DNA of 32,241 nucleotides from Rhodothermales bacterium (GTDB taxonomy: Bacteria > Bacteroidota > Rhodothermia > Rhodothermales > BA12): NCBI GenBank assembly GCA_014879465.1, contig JACSSA010000104.1, forward strand, positions 1 through 32,241. Reading direction: 5' to 3'. Under the pieces are notes generated by a model that saw only the letters and a list, made by a program, of their open reading frames with translations, was not told the origin of the DNA and did no database searches. This document shows, piece by piece, positions 1 through 9,729 of this stretch (position 1 is the stretch's first letter; the number at the start of each line of letters is the position of its first letter). Both the position numbers and the translations under genes were made by a program.

Positions 1-1293
<1,293 letters not shown>

Positions 1294-1342
1294 GGCACCC
1301 AGCGCCCAACGTCAAGCGATCAAACGGGGGAATCCCGCGCCG

Positions 1343-1373
1343 TTGACGCTTGGCGTTGGGCGTTTGCTATATT
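1343..1373 (+). promoter_or_regulatory. Putative promoter for the ftsB-like/lptD genes (TTGACG-N19-TATATT)
   Basis: TTGACG at 1343-1348 and TATATT at 1368-1373, ending about 18 bp before the ATG at 1392; spacer is long for a sigma70-type promoter. Confidence 0.35.
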
Positions 1374-1391
1374 GCGTTTTTCCTCGCCGCG

Positions 1392-1694
1392 ATGGATCGC
1401 CGCAAACGGTTTCGCACATACGCACTCGTTGCGCTCGCACTCGGCGCTTTCGCGTGGGTGGCGTTCTTCGACACGCACAGCCTGATGAACCGGGTGCGGT
1501 GGAGCCGGGAGCTGACGCGGATGGAAGCGGAAAACGCCCGCCTCACCGCCGAGAACGCCCGTATCGAGGACGAGATCGCCCACGCCGACGAGCCGGAGGT
1601 GGTGGAGCGCGTGGCCCGCGAGCAGTACGGGATGCGCCGCCCCGGCGAAACCGTCTACCGCCTCGCCGTGGACAGCGCCGCGCTTTCTCGCTGA
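1392..1694 (+). CDS. Septum formation initiator family protein (FtsB/DivIC-like)
   Basis: Short protein with one N-terminal TM, a coiled coil (RMEAENARLTAENARIEDEIAH) and VVERVAREQYGMRRPGETVYRL. ATG at 1392 preferred over the ORF-track start at 1350. Confidence 0.85.
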   Translation: MDRRKRFRTYALVALALGAFAWVAFFDTHSLMNRVRWSRELTRMEAENARLTAENARIEDEIAHADEPEVVERVAREQYGMRRPGETVYRLAVDSAALSR

Positions 1695-1709
1695 CGCGCC
1701 GGCCTCCGG

Positions 1710-4523
1710 ATGCGTAGCGCGGGCGTTTGCGCGTTGAGCCTTCGGTTTCGTTTTGCTTGTCCTGTGCGCGCCGCCCTCGTCTTTCTGCTCGTGCTGCTGG
1801 TGCCGCCGATAGCGTCGGCGCAGGTGCGCCCGGATTCGTCCGGACGTTCGGGCACGCCGGGCCGTCCGGCGGTGATTTCGCTTGGCGATTCGCTACGGGT
1901 GGACACGTCGGGCGTGGCGACGGGCGACACGGCGCGGGCGGCCACGGGGCAGGGGCGGCTCTCGCGTCCCATCGACTTCAAGGCGGCGCGGCGCATCTCC
2001 ATCCGGTTTGACTCGACGGGCGCAGACGGCGAGCGGGTGGGCGATATTGCCCGCCTCGAACAGTCCGCCGAGGTCACCTACGGCAACCAGAAACTCGAAG
2101 CCGCCACCGTCGAACTGCTCTTCGACCGCGACGAACTCCGCGCCGAGGGGCTTCCGGTAGACACCGGCCTCGTCGGACGGCCCAAGCTCACGCAGGGCAC
2201 CGACGTGGTCGAGTCCGAACGGCTGTTCTTCAACCTCCGCACCGAGCGCGGGCGGTTTCTGCTGGCCCGCACCCGTTTCGAAGACGGCTTCATCCGCGCC
2301 CGGCAGGTCAAGATCGGCCCCGACTCGACGCTCTATGTGCGCGGCGGCGTCTTCACGACCTGCCCGTGCGTCGACGACCCGAGCTACAGCCTCCGCGCCG
2401 AGCGGATGAAGGTGGTGGACGGCAAGACCGTCTACACCGGCCCCATCCAGCTGTATCTCTTCAACATCCCGACGTTTCTCGTGTTGCCGTTTGGGATGCT
2501 GCCGACCACCGAGGGGCGGCGCACCGGCTTCCTCGCGCCTACTTACGGCGAGGACACCTACGGCTTTTACCTGCGCGGCCTCGGCTGGTACTGGTCGATC
2601 AGCCCGTACCTCGACGCCCAGCTCACCGGCGGCCTCTGGTCGAAGGGATCGTTTCAGGTGACGCCGCGCCTGCGCTACGCCCGCCGCTACCGCTACACCG
2701 GCAGCGTCGAACTCGACTACGCCCGCACCCGCACCGGCGAACCGACCGACCCGGACTACACCGTCGTGCCCGCCACGCGCCTCGCGTGGACGCACAGCCA
2801 GACGTTCGCGCCCACGACGAGCCTGTCGGCCAACGTCAACCTGTCCACCACCGGCTACCAGCGGTCGTTCTCCGAGACCCTCGCCCAGCGGGTGTCGCAG
2901 TCGGCCACGTCTACCGTCAACTTCTCCACGTCGTGGCCCAAGGCCGGACGGAGCCTGACCACCGCGTTCAACGCCACGACCAACTTCGTCAACGGCGCGG
3001 GCCAGCTGACGCTCCCGAGCCTGTCGTTCAGCCAGAGCAACCGCCAGCCGCTCAAACGGCGGAACGCGCCGTCGTCGGAGCGGCCGCGGTGGTACGAGAG
3101 CTTCAACTACAGCCTGTCGAGCACCGTCCAGAACAGCTTCTCCTTCACGCCGCTGCCGCAGGACACGCTGCTGAAGTACGACCCCGACGCCGCCACGTTC
3201 GCGTGGTACGACGCGCTCGTCGCGCCGTCGAAGTACCGCCGCGCCACCCGTTCGGCCACCGGCAACGGCTTCGACTTCCGCGCCGAACACGCCCTGCCCG
3301 TCGGCTTGTCGTTCACCTTGGATCGGTTTCGGACGACCGTTTCCGCCTCGGCGGCCTACAACGAGACGTGGCTGCTGGCCACCGAGCGCCTCGTGGCCGA
3401 CACCACGAGCGCCGCCGGGACGCTCCGGCAGCGGGTGGACGGCTTCTTCGCCTACCGCCGCGCCAATGCCTCGATCAGCGCTACGAGCACCGCCTACGGG
3501 ATTTTTCCGCTGCGGATCGGGCGGCTCGACGGGCTGCGCCACACGCTCCGCCCGTCGGTGGGGATGGCGTTCTCGCCCGACTACCAAGCCGACGTGTTCG
3601 GCTACATGCGCACCGTGACGCTCGGCGACGGCACGACGCGCCGCTACTCCATCGTGCCCGGAGCCACGCCGTCGCCCGCCACCGCCGCCGTCACGCTCGG
3701 CCTCGACAACGTGTTCGAGACGCGCATCCGCCGCGAAGATTCCACCGGCGTGGTGTCGCGCACGCCGCTGCAGCTGCTCTCGCTCGGCCTCAACACCGCC
3801 TACAACGCCGTCGCCGACAGTTTCCGCCTCGCGCCGGTGTCGTTCTCGGCGCGGACGAGCCTGTTCAACCGGCTGGAGGTCAACGCCAGCGGAAGCCTCT
3901 CGCCCTACCGCGTCTCCGGCGACGGCACGCGGCTCGTGGATCGGCTCGCCCTCGGCTACGACGGCGGCCTCGTGCTGCCCCGGCTGTCGTCGTTCAACGT
4001 CTCGGCGTCCACGCGCTTCTCCGGCGGGCGGCGCGGCGACCCGCGCCCGACGCAGCGGCAGAGCTTCGCCGCGTTCGTGCCCGGCGCGTTGCCCGGAACG
4101 CCGCTCGAAGGGCTGCCCGGCGGCGGCGCACCTGTCGGGCCGATGATTGGGGCCGCGCCCTACGCCGACTTCTCGATCCCGTGGTCGCTCAGCCTCACCG
4201 CCACGTATTCGAGCTTCGCGCCGCTGGCCGTCGTGACGCGCACGTTCACCGTCGGCAGCACGTTCGACCTCAACCTGACGCCGCGCTGGAAGGTGCAGGG
4301 CACGACCGGCCTCGACCTCGTGGCGCGGGCGATCTCCACCACCAACCTCGCCGTGCTGCGCGACTTCGACTGCTGGGAGATGTCGTTCTCGTGGGTGCCG
4401 TTCGGGGCGTACCAGAGCTACGGGTTCAACCTGCAGGTGAAGTCCGGCAAGCTGCGCGAGCTGCTGCGCATCCAGCAGCCCCGCCAAGACGCCCGCACCC
4501 GCCTCGGCAGCATCCTGCGGTGA
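1710..4523 (+). CDS. lptD: LPS-assembly protein LptD / OstA-like outer-membrane protein
   Basis: 937 aa with signal peptide; OstA-like N-terminal part; VFTTCPCVDDPSYSLRAERMKV; long beta-barrel-like C-terminus with DFDCWEMSFSW. Confidence 0.85.
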   Translation: MRSAGVCALSLRFRFACPVRAALVFLLVLLVPPIASAQVRPDSSGRSGTPGRPAVISLGDSLRVDTSGVATGDTARAATGQGRLSRPIDFKAARRISIRFDSTGADGERVGDIARLEQSAEVTYGNQKLEAATVELLFDRDELRAEGLPVDTGLVGRPKLTQGTDVVESERLFFNLRTERGRFLLARTRFEDGFIRARQVKIGPDSTLYVRGGVFTTCPCVDDPSYSLRAERMKVVDGKTVYTGPIQLYLFNIPTFLVLPFGMLPTTEGRRTGFLAPTYGEDTYGFYLRGLGWYWSISPYLDAQLTGGLWSKGSFQVTPRLRYARRYRYTGSVELDYARTRTGEPTDPDYTVVPATRLAWTHSQTFAPTTSLSANVNLSTTGYQRSFSETLAQRVSQSATSTVNFSTSWPKAGRSLTTAFNATTNFVNGAGQLTLPSLSFSQSNRQPLKRRNAPSSERPRWYESFNYSLSSTVQNSFSFTPLPQDTLLKYDPDAATFAWYDALVAPSKYRRATRSATGNGFDFRAEHALPVGLSFTLDRFRTTVSASAAYNETWLLATERLVADTTSAAGTLRQRVDGFFAYRRANASISATSTAYGIFPLRIGRLDGLRHTLRPSVGMAFSPDYQADVFGYMRTVTLGDGTTRRYSIVPGATPSPATAAVTLGLDNVFETRIRREDSTGVVSRTPLQLLSLGLNTAYNAVADSFRLAPVSFSARTSLFNRLEVNASGSLSPYRVSGDGTRLVDRLALGYDGGLVLPRLSSFNVSASTRFSGGRRGDPRPTQRQSFAAFVPGALPGTPLEGLPGGGAPVGPMIGAAPYADFSIPWSLSLTATYSSFAPLAVVTRTFTVGSTFDLNLTPRWKVQGTTGLDLVARAISTTNLAVLRDFDCWEMSFSWVPFGAYQSYGFNLQVKSGKLRELLRIQQPRQDARTRLGSILR

Positions 4524-4529
4524 CGCTCC

Positions 4530-4561
4530 ACCCTGTCAGGGTTCACCGACCCTGACAGGGT
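4530..4561. terminator. Inverted repeat, probable bidirectional terminator between convergent genes
   Basis: ACCCTGTCAGGGT-TCACCG-ACCCTGACAGGGT, perfect 13-bp stem, followed by AAAA on + strand; located between convergent lptD and the dihydropyrimidinase gene. Confidence 0.6.
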
Positions 4562-4573
4562 AAAACGAGGCGC

Positions 4574-5968
4574 TCACGCCCGGACGCCGGCGGTGGTGCG
4601 GGGGAGCCACTTGCCGCGGCCTTCCTGCCCGACGACCGTGTAGTCGTCCACGATGACTTCGCCGCGCGAGAGGGTTGTGCGGGAGAAGCCGGCGAGGTCG
4701 CGGCCCTCGAACGGGTTCCAGTCGGCGTTGGTCTCCATCGTGGCGGGGTCTACCCGGATGCGGTGCGTCGGGTGGACGATGGCGAGGTCGGCGTCCGCCC
4801 CCACTTGGATCGCGCCCTTGCGCGGGGCGAGGCCCATGATCTGCGCGGGGTTGGCCGAGAGCTTCTGCGCCAGTTCGACGAGCGTGAGCCGCCCTTCGAG
4901 CACGCCGTAGGTATAGACGACGGGCAGCAGCGTTTCCAGCCCCGGCATCCCCATCGGGATCTTCGTCCAGTCGCCGTTCCACATCGCCTTTTGCTCGCGC
5001 GTGAACGTGCAGGTGTCGGTGGAGACGACCGACACTTCGCCCGACTTCAGCCCTTCCCAGAGCCGCTCGACGTCGGCGGGCTTCTTGAGCTGCGGGCAGC
5101 AGGCGTAGAGGTGGCCGTCCGGCTCGGCAAACACCGAGTCGTCGAGCACGAGGTACTGGGCGCACGTCTCGGCGAACACGTTGACGCCGCGCGCCTGCGC
5201 CGCCCGCACGAGGTCGGTACCCTCGGCGGTGGACATGTGGACGATGTAGAGCGCCCCGCCGGTCACTTCGCACCACGCGATGGCCCGCTGGATGGCCTCG
5301 GCCTCGACGAAGTTGGGCCGGGTGATGGCGTGGAGCCGCGCGCCGTACTCCTGCATCAGCTCGGGCGTGTGGTGGCGGTCGATGAGTTCGTCGAGCACGC
5401 GGGCGGATTCGGCGTGGACGAGCAGCATCGCGCCGAGCTTCTTCATCCGCTCCAGCGTGTCGAACATCGCGCGGTCGTCGGACTGCCAGCCCTCCGACTC
5501 GTAGATCATGAACTCCTTGAACGTCGGGAAGCCTTGCTCCACCATCCCGGCGATCTGGTCCTTGTGCTCGGCCCAGCGCGTCACGCAGATGTGGAACGTG
5601 TAGTCGATCATCGCCTTGCCTTCCGCCTTCTTTTTCCAGTTGTCCGCGGCGTCTTGGAGGCTCTCGCCTGCGTACGGGATGGCGAAGTCGATGACGGTCG
5701 TGACGCCGCCGCGCGCCGCCGCCCGCGTGCCGGTGCGGTAGTCGTCGGCGGATACGGCCCCCATGAACGGCAGTTCGAGGTGGACGTGCACGTCGAGCAC
5801 GCCGGGCAGCACGATGTGCCCGGTGGCGTCGATGCGGCGGGCGGCGTCGGCGGAGGAGAGGTCGTCGGCGACGGCGGCGATGGTCTCGCCGACGATGCCA
5901 ATGTCGGCGCGAACGACGCCGCCCGGCGTCACCACGTCGCCGCCGTGGATGATCGTGTCGAAGGTCAT
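4574..5968 (-). CDS. Dihydropyrimidinase / hydantoinase (amidohydrolase family)
   Basis: MTFDTIIHGGDVVTPGG start; DVHVHLELPF, FPTFKEFMIYES, HAES, VHMSTAEG, KGAIQVGADADLAIV motifs. ATG at 5968 used rather than the upstream ORF-track start. Confidence 0.9.
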   Translation of the reverse strand: MTFDTIIHGGDVVTPGGVVRADIGIVGETIAAVADDLSSADAARRIDATGHIVLPGVLDVHVHLELPFMGAVSADDYRTGTRAAARGGVTTVIDFAIPYAGESLQDAADNWKKKAEGKAMIDYTFHICVTRWAEHKDQIAGMVEQGFPTFKEFMIYESEGWQSDDRAMFDTLERMKKLGAMLLVHAESARVLDELIDRHHTPELMQEYGARLHAITRPNFVEAEAIQRAIAWCEVTGGALYIVHMSTAEGTDLVRAAQARGVNVFAETCAQYLVLDDSVFAEPDGHLYACCPQLKKPADVERLWEGLKSGEVSVVSTDTCTFTREQKAMWNGDWTKIPMGMPGLETLLPVVYTYGVLEGRLTLVELAQKLSANPAQIMGLAPRKGAIQVGADADLAIVHPTHRIRVDPATMETNADWNPFEGRDLAGFSRTTLSRGEVIVDDYTVVGQEGRGKWLPRTTAGVRA

Positions 5969-6036
5969 AACGAAAGTCCGAAGGTCGAAGGGTGATGAAG
6001 GATGTCTCTTTGGCTGGGCCAATCCTCAGCGGGTCT

Positions 6037-6113
6037 GTCGTGGCGAGCGAAGCGAAGCCATCTCGTAGGTATGGCGCAAAAGCGACGAGTTTGCTGCACC
6101 GCTTCGCCCTTCA
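6037..6113. repeat. Degenerate copy of MITE/REP-like repeat (GGCGAGCGAAGCGAAGCC...CGCTTCGCCCTTCAC)
   Basis: Left arm GTGGCGAGCGAAGCGAAGCCATCTCGTA is near-identical to the 31711-31738 copy; right arm is a degenerate inverted match. Confidence 0.6.
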
Positions 6114-6144
6114 CAATGAAAACGTCGGGCGTTCCCGTTGGGCT

Positions 6145-6432
6145 CTAAGGAAGGAGATCAGAGGAGAGATCGCGCCACATGGGGTTGAGGGCGTGGATGA
6201 GGGCTTCTTTTCGAGCACGAGAGCCGCCCTTGATCTGCTTCTCGCGTGCAATGGCGCTGTGAATGTCGTCGAACGTCTCGAAGTACAGCAGATCGGTGAC
6301 GTTGTAGCGCTTCGTGAACCCCGCCACCGACGCCGAACGATGCGCCTCGACCCTGCGGGCAAGGTTTCGTGTGACTCCGGTGTACAGCACCGTTCGCCGA
6401 GCATTGGAGAGCAAATACACGAAGTACGGCAT
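6145..6432 (-). CDS. GIY-YIG nuclease superfamily protein (small, stand-alone, UPF0213/YhbQ-like)
   Basis: MPYFVYLLSN...VLYTGVTRNLARRVEAHRS...GFTKRYNVTDLLYFETFDDIHSAIAREKQIKGGSRARKEALIHALNPMWRDL; ATG at 6432. Confidence 0.92.
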   Translation of the reverse strand: MPYFVYLLSNARRTVLYTGVTRNLARRVEAHRSASVAGFTKRYNVTDLLYFETFDDIHSAIAREKQIKGGSRARKEALIHALNPMWRDLSSDLLP

Positions 6433-6463
6433 CGGGCTGAGCGCCTTCAATCTACGCTTCCGT

Positions 6464-6583
6464 GTCATTGCGAGGAGGCCCACAGGGCCGACGCGGCAAT
6501 CTGGATCGATGGGCACGGCGTGGGTCGAAGGAGGTTCAGGTCGTCGGGCCAGATTGCTTCGTCGCTCCGCTCCTCGCAACGAC
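6464..6583. repeat. MITE/REP-like element, about 120 bp, with imperfect terminal inverted repeats
   Basis: GTCATTGCGAGGAGGCCCACAGGGCCGACGCGGCAATCTGG at left versus CCAGATTGCTTCGTCGCTCCGCTCCTCGCAACGAC at right (reverse complement GTCGTTGCGAGGAGCGGAGCGACGAAGCAATCTGG). Confidence 0.8.
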
Positions 6584-6621
6584 GGGGTGAGGATGGTTGG
6601 GATGCAAAGGGGTTGGTTCGT

Positions 6622-6656
6622 CCAGATGGCTTCGTCGCCGCGCTCCTTGCAACGAC
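6622..6656. repeat. Right half-copy of the same MITE/REP-like repeat
   Basis: CCAGATGGCTTCGTCGCCGCGCTCCTTGCAACGAC matches the right arm of the 6464-6583 element. Confidence 0.7.
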
Positions 6657-6669
6657 ACGGAAGCTGTCG

Positions 6670-8019
6670 TCAGGCGGCGGAGCCGAAGGCGTGGTCGAAG
6701 GCGTCGAGGGCGTAGTCCACGTCGGCCTTGGTGAGGCACATCGGAGGCTTGATGCGCAGCACGTTGCCGTCGAGGCCGCCCTTGCCCACCAGCACCGACT
6801 GCTCGCGCATCGCCTCCATCACCGCCGCCGTCTCCTCCTTCGCAGGCTCCTTGGTGGTGCGGTCGCGCACGAGTTCGATGCCCAGCATCAGGCCCTTGCC
6901 GCGCACGTCGCCGACCAGCGCGTGCCGCTCCTTGAGGCGCTCCAGCCCGGCCTTGAAGTGCCCGCCGACGATCCGGCAGTTCTCCTGCAAGCCGTCTTCG
7001 TCGATCGCCTCCAGCACGGCGAGGCCTGCGGCCATGCTCACCGGGTTGCCGCCGTAGGTGTTGAAGTGGATGCGCTGCGCGAGCGTCTCGGCGATCTCGC
7101 GGCGGGTGGTGACCGCCGCCAGCGGCGCGCCGTTGCCGATGCCCTTGGCCATCGTCACGATGTCGGGCATCACGCCGAAGCCCTCGAAGCCCCAGTAGTG
7201 GTCGCCAGTGCGCCCAAAGCCCGTCTGCACCTCGTCGGCGATGCAGAGGCCGCCGTGCTCGCGCGCCACCGCGTAGGCCCGCTGGAGGTAGTCGCCGCGC
7301 CCGTGCGTGACGCCGCCCACGCCCTGCATCGGCTCGGCGATGAACGCGGCGATCTTGCCGGGCGTGCTGAAGCGGATGAGCGAGCGGATGTCGTCGGCGC
7401 TCTTGGCCGCGATCTCCTCGTCGGTGCCGCCGAACGGGCTGCGGTACGGGTCGGGGTTGATGGCGTGGTGGATGCCGCCGCCGACCTGCGTCGGGTACTT
7501 CCAGGTGTGGTGGCTGGTAAGGCCCATCGCCGTCGGCGAGCCGCCGTGGTAGGCGTTGCGCAGCGCGATCACGTCGCTGTGACCCGTGTAGAGCCGCGCC
7601 ATCGCAATGGCGAGGTCGTTGGCCTCGGAGCCGCTGTTGACGAAGTACGTCACGTCCAGCCCGTCGGGCATCCGCGCGGCCAGCGCCTCGGCGAAGCGCG
7701 GCATGTTCGGGTGGAGGTAGATCGTCGTGGTGTGCGCGAGCGTGGCGAGCTGCTGCTGCATCGCCGCCGTGATCTTGGGGTGGGCGTGGCCGCAGGAGAC
7801 GGTCACGATCCCGCCGAAGAGGTCGAGGTAGCGATGCCCGCCGTCGTCGTAGAGGTACTGCATGTGCCCTTCCACGATCATGATCGGCTCCTTGTAGATC
7901 GTGAAGAGCGCCGGGTTGGCGTACTGCCGCCGCAGCGCGAGCACCTCGTCGCGCGAGGGGCCGTCGTAGGGGCGCGGCACATGGTCGGTGGGCGGAAGAG
8001 CAGCGGCGGTGGCAAGCAT
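6670..8019 (-). CDS. Class III aminotransferase, AGXT2-like (alanine-glyoxylate / beta-alanine-pyruvate type)
   Basis: YLYDDGGHRYLDLFGGIVTVSCGHAHPKI, NSGSEANDLAIAMARLYTG, DEVQTGFGRTGDHYWGFEGFGVMPDIVTMAKGIGNG motifs; ATG at 8019. Confidence 0.92.
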   Translation of the reverse strand: MLATAAALPPTDHVPRPYDGPSRDEVLALRRQYANPALFTIYKEPIMIVEGHMQYLYDDGGHRYLDLFGGIVTVSCGHAHPKITAAMQQQLATLAHTTTIYLHPNMPRFAEALAARMPDGLDVTYFVNSGSEANDLAIAMARLYTGHSDVIALRNAYHGGSPTAMGLTSHHTWKYPTQVGGGIHHAINPDPYRSPFGGTDEEIAAKSADDIRSLIRFSTPGKIAAFIAEPMQGVGGVTHGRGDYLQRAYAVAREHGGLCIADEVQTGFGRTGDHYWGFEGFGVMPDIVTMAKGIGNGAPLAAVTTRREIAETLAQRIHFNTYGGNPVSMAAGLAVLEAIDEDGLQENCRIVGGHFKAGLERLKERHALVGDVRGKGLMLGIELVRDRTTKEPAKEETAAVMEAMREQSVLVGKGGLDGNVLRIKPPMCLTKADVDYALDAFDHAFGSAA

Positions 8020-8077
8020 CGGGCGAAGGGAATGAATCGAGGAAAAAACGGGCGGAGGGTTGCGAGGGCGCGGCGCG

Positions 8078-9547
8078 TCACGCCGACGCCGTTGCCCGCC
8101 GGGCGAGCGCGGTGTGGACGGCCCCGGCGATGAACAGGCTCGCGAACCATCCGTAGGCGTAGAGCGCGTCGAAGAACGCGGGCACGTCGATGGCACCGTT
8201 CGTGGCCTGCGCGAGGAAGCCCGGCACGCACGGCAGGATGCCCGCGGCGAGCGCGACCAGCGCCCGGCGGTTGACGCCCGTCCCGCCAAAACTGTACGCG
8301 CCGTTCGGGTCGTAGAGCGCGTCCACGTCGAGGCGGCGGCGGCGCACGAGGTAGTAGTCGGCCAGCATCACGCCCGCAATCGCGCCCAGCAGCGTCGAGT
8401 AGCCGATCATCCACGTGAAGATGTAGGCCGACAGGTCGTTGTAGAGCCGCCACGGCATGATCGCCAGCCCGATGCCGGCGGTGATGAGGCCGCCGGTGCG
8501 GAACGAGATGCGGCGCGGCGCGAGGTTCGAGAAGTCGTTGGCGGGCGAGACGACGTTGGCGGCGATGTTGGTCGAGAGCGTGGCGAGCGCGAGCGCCACG
8601 AGCGAAAGCGCCACGAGCACGGGGCTTTCGAAGCGTCCGAGCAGCACGACGGGATCCCAGATGGCCTCGCCGAAGACGACGACGGTCGCGCTCGTCACCG
8701 CGATGCCGATGAAGGCGTACAGCGCCATCGTGCCCGGCAGCCCGATGGCCTGCCCGAGCACCTGCTCGCGCTGGCTCTTGGCGTAGCGCGTGAAGTCGGG
8801 AATGTTGAGCGAGAGCGTCGCCCAGAAGCCGACCATCGCGGTGAGGTTGGGCCAGAAGAGCGCCCAGAAGTCGAACGGCGGCGCGTCTGCGCCGCGCATC
8901 TGGGAGATCACGGCGTCGTCGAGGATGCGGTCGAAGCCGCCGCCGGCCTTCACCGCCCACGCGAGCAGCCCCAGCCCGACGGCGATCAGGAACGGGGCCG
9001 ACAGCGTCTCCAGCCACTTGATCGACTCGATTCCGGCGAGGATCAGGGCCACGTTGATCGCCCAAAACGCGAGAAAACACGCGAACTGCCCCGCCGAGAG
9101 GCCGATGAACGGGAGCGCGTCGGCGGCGGTGGCGGGCGCGAAGCCGAAGAGCGCGGCGAGCGTCATGTAGATGGCCGACCCGCCGATCCACGTCTGGATG
9201 CCGAACCACCCGCAGGCGACGAATCCGCGCATCAGCGCGGGCACGTTGGCGGCGCGGGTGCCGAAGCTGGCACGCAGCAGCACGGGGAACGGAATGCCGT
9301 ATTTCGTCCCCGCGTGCGCGTTGAGCATCATCGGGACGAGCACGATCACGTTGGCGAGGACGATCGTGAAGAGCGCCGTCTTCCACGGAAACCCCTGCGC
9401 GATCATCCCCGAGGCGAGCGTGTAGGTCGGAATGCACACGGCCATCCCCACCCACAGGGCGGCGATGTGCCAGCGGTTCCACGTCCGCCGCTCCATCGGC
9501 ACGGGCGCGAGGTCTTCGTTGTAGAGCGGCGAGTCGGAGAGGTTCAT
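8078..9547 (-). CDS. NCS1 family nucleobase:cation symporter (cytosine/uracil/allantoin permease type)
   Basis: MNLSDSPLYNEDLAPVPMERRTWNRWHIAALWVGMAVCIPTYTLASGMI; multiple hydrophobic segments; PFPVLLRASFGTRAANVPALMRGFVACGWFGIQTWIGG. ATG at 9547. Confidence 0.93.
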   Translation of the reverse strand: MNLSDSPLYNEDLAPVPMERRTWNRWHIAALWVGMAVCIPTYTLASGMIAQGFPWKTALFTIVLANVIVLVPMMLNAHAGTKYGIPFPVLLRASFGTRAANVPALMRGFVACGWFGIQTWIGGSAIYMTLAALFGFAPATAADALPFIGLSAGQFACFLAFWAINVALILAGIESIKWLETLSAPFLIAVGLGLLAWAVKAGGGFDRILDDAVISQMRGADAPPFDFWALFWPNLTAMVGFWATLSLNIPDFTRYAKSQREQVLGQAIGLPGTMALYAFIGIAVTSATVVVFGEAIWDPVVLLGRFESPVLVALSLVALALATLSTNIAANVVSPANDFSNLAPRRISFRTGGLITAGIGLAIMPWRLYNDLSAYIFTWMIGYSTLLGAIAGVMLADYYLVRRRRLDVDALYDPNGAYSFGGTGVNRRALVALAAGILPCVPGFLAQATNGAIDVPAFFDALYAYGWFASLFIAGAVHTALARRATASA

Positions 9548-9612
9548 GCGCCTAACGTTTGAGGGAGCAGCTCGCGATGCGTTTGTGCGGAAGCGGGAAA
9601 TGCCCCTGACTT

Positions 9613-9685
9613 CGTCGCCCCCGCGCAGGCGGGGACCCCGTCGCGCTGAAAAGACTCTGGATCCGCGATCATGTCGGGGATGACG
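9613..9685. repeat. Second interspersed inverted-repeat family (CGTC-CCCCGCG...GCGGGGA type)
   Basis: CGTCGCCCCCGCGCAGGCGGGGACCCC at left and CTGGATCCGCGATCATGTCGGGGATGACG at right are imperfect inverted copies. Confidence 0.55.
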
Positions 9686-9729
9686 ATGGGGACCGCGCAG
9701 CGAAGCGTCGATCAAGGGTCAACCCACCG

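Noticed and set aside
1893-4487. 864-aa minus-strand ORF antisense to lptD
   Set aside because: Arg/Gly/Ala/His-rich low-information translation with no domains; a typical high-GC shadow ORF of a well-supported gene.
5992-8133. 713-aa plus-strand ORF over the GIY-YIG and aminotransferase genes
   Set aside because: Antisense; the N-terminal peptide (ASEAKPSRR, CHCEEAHRADAAIW) is translation of the interspersed repeats, not a real protein.
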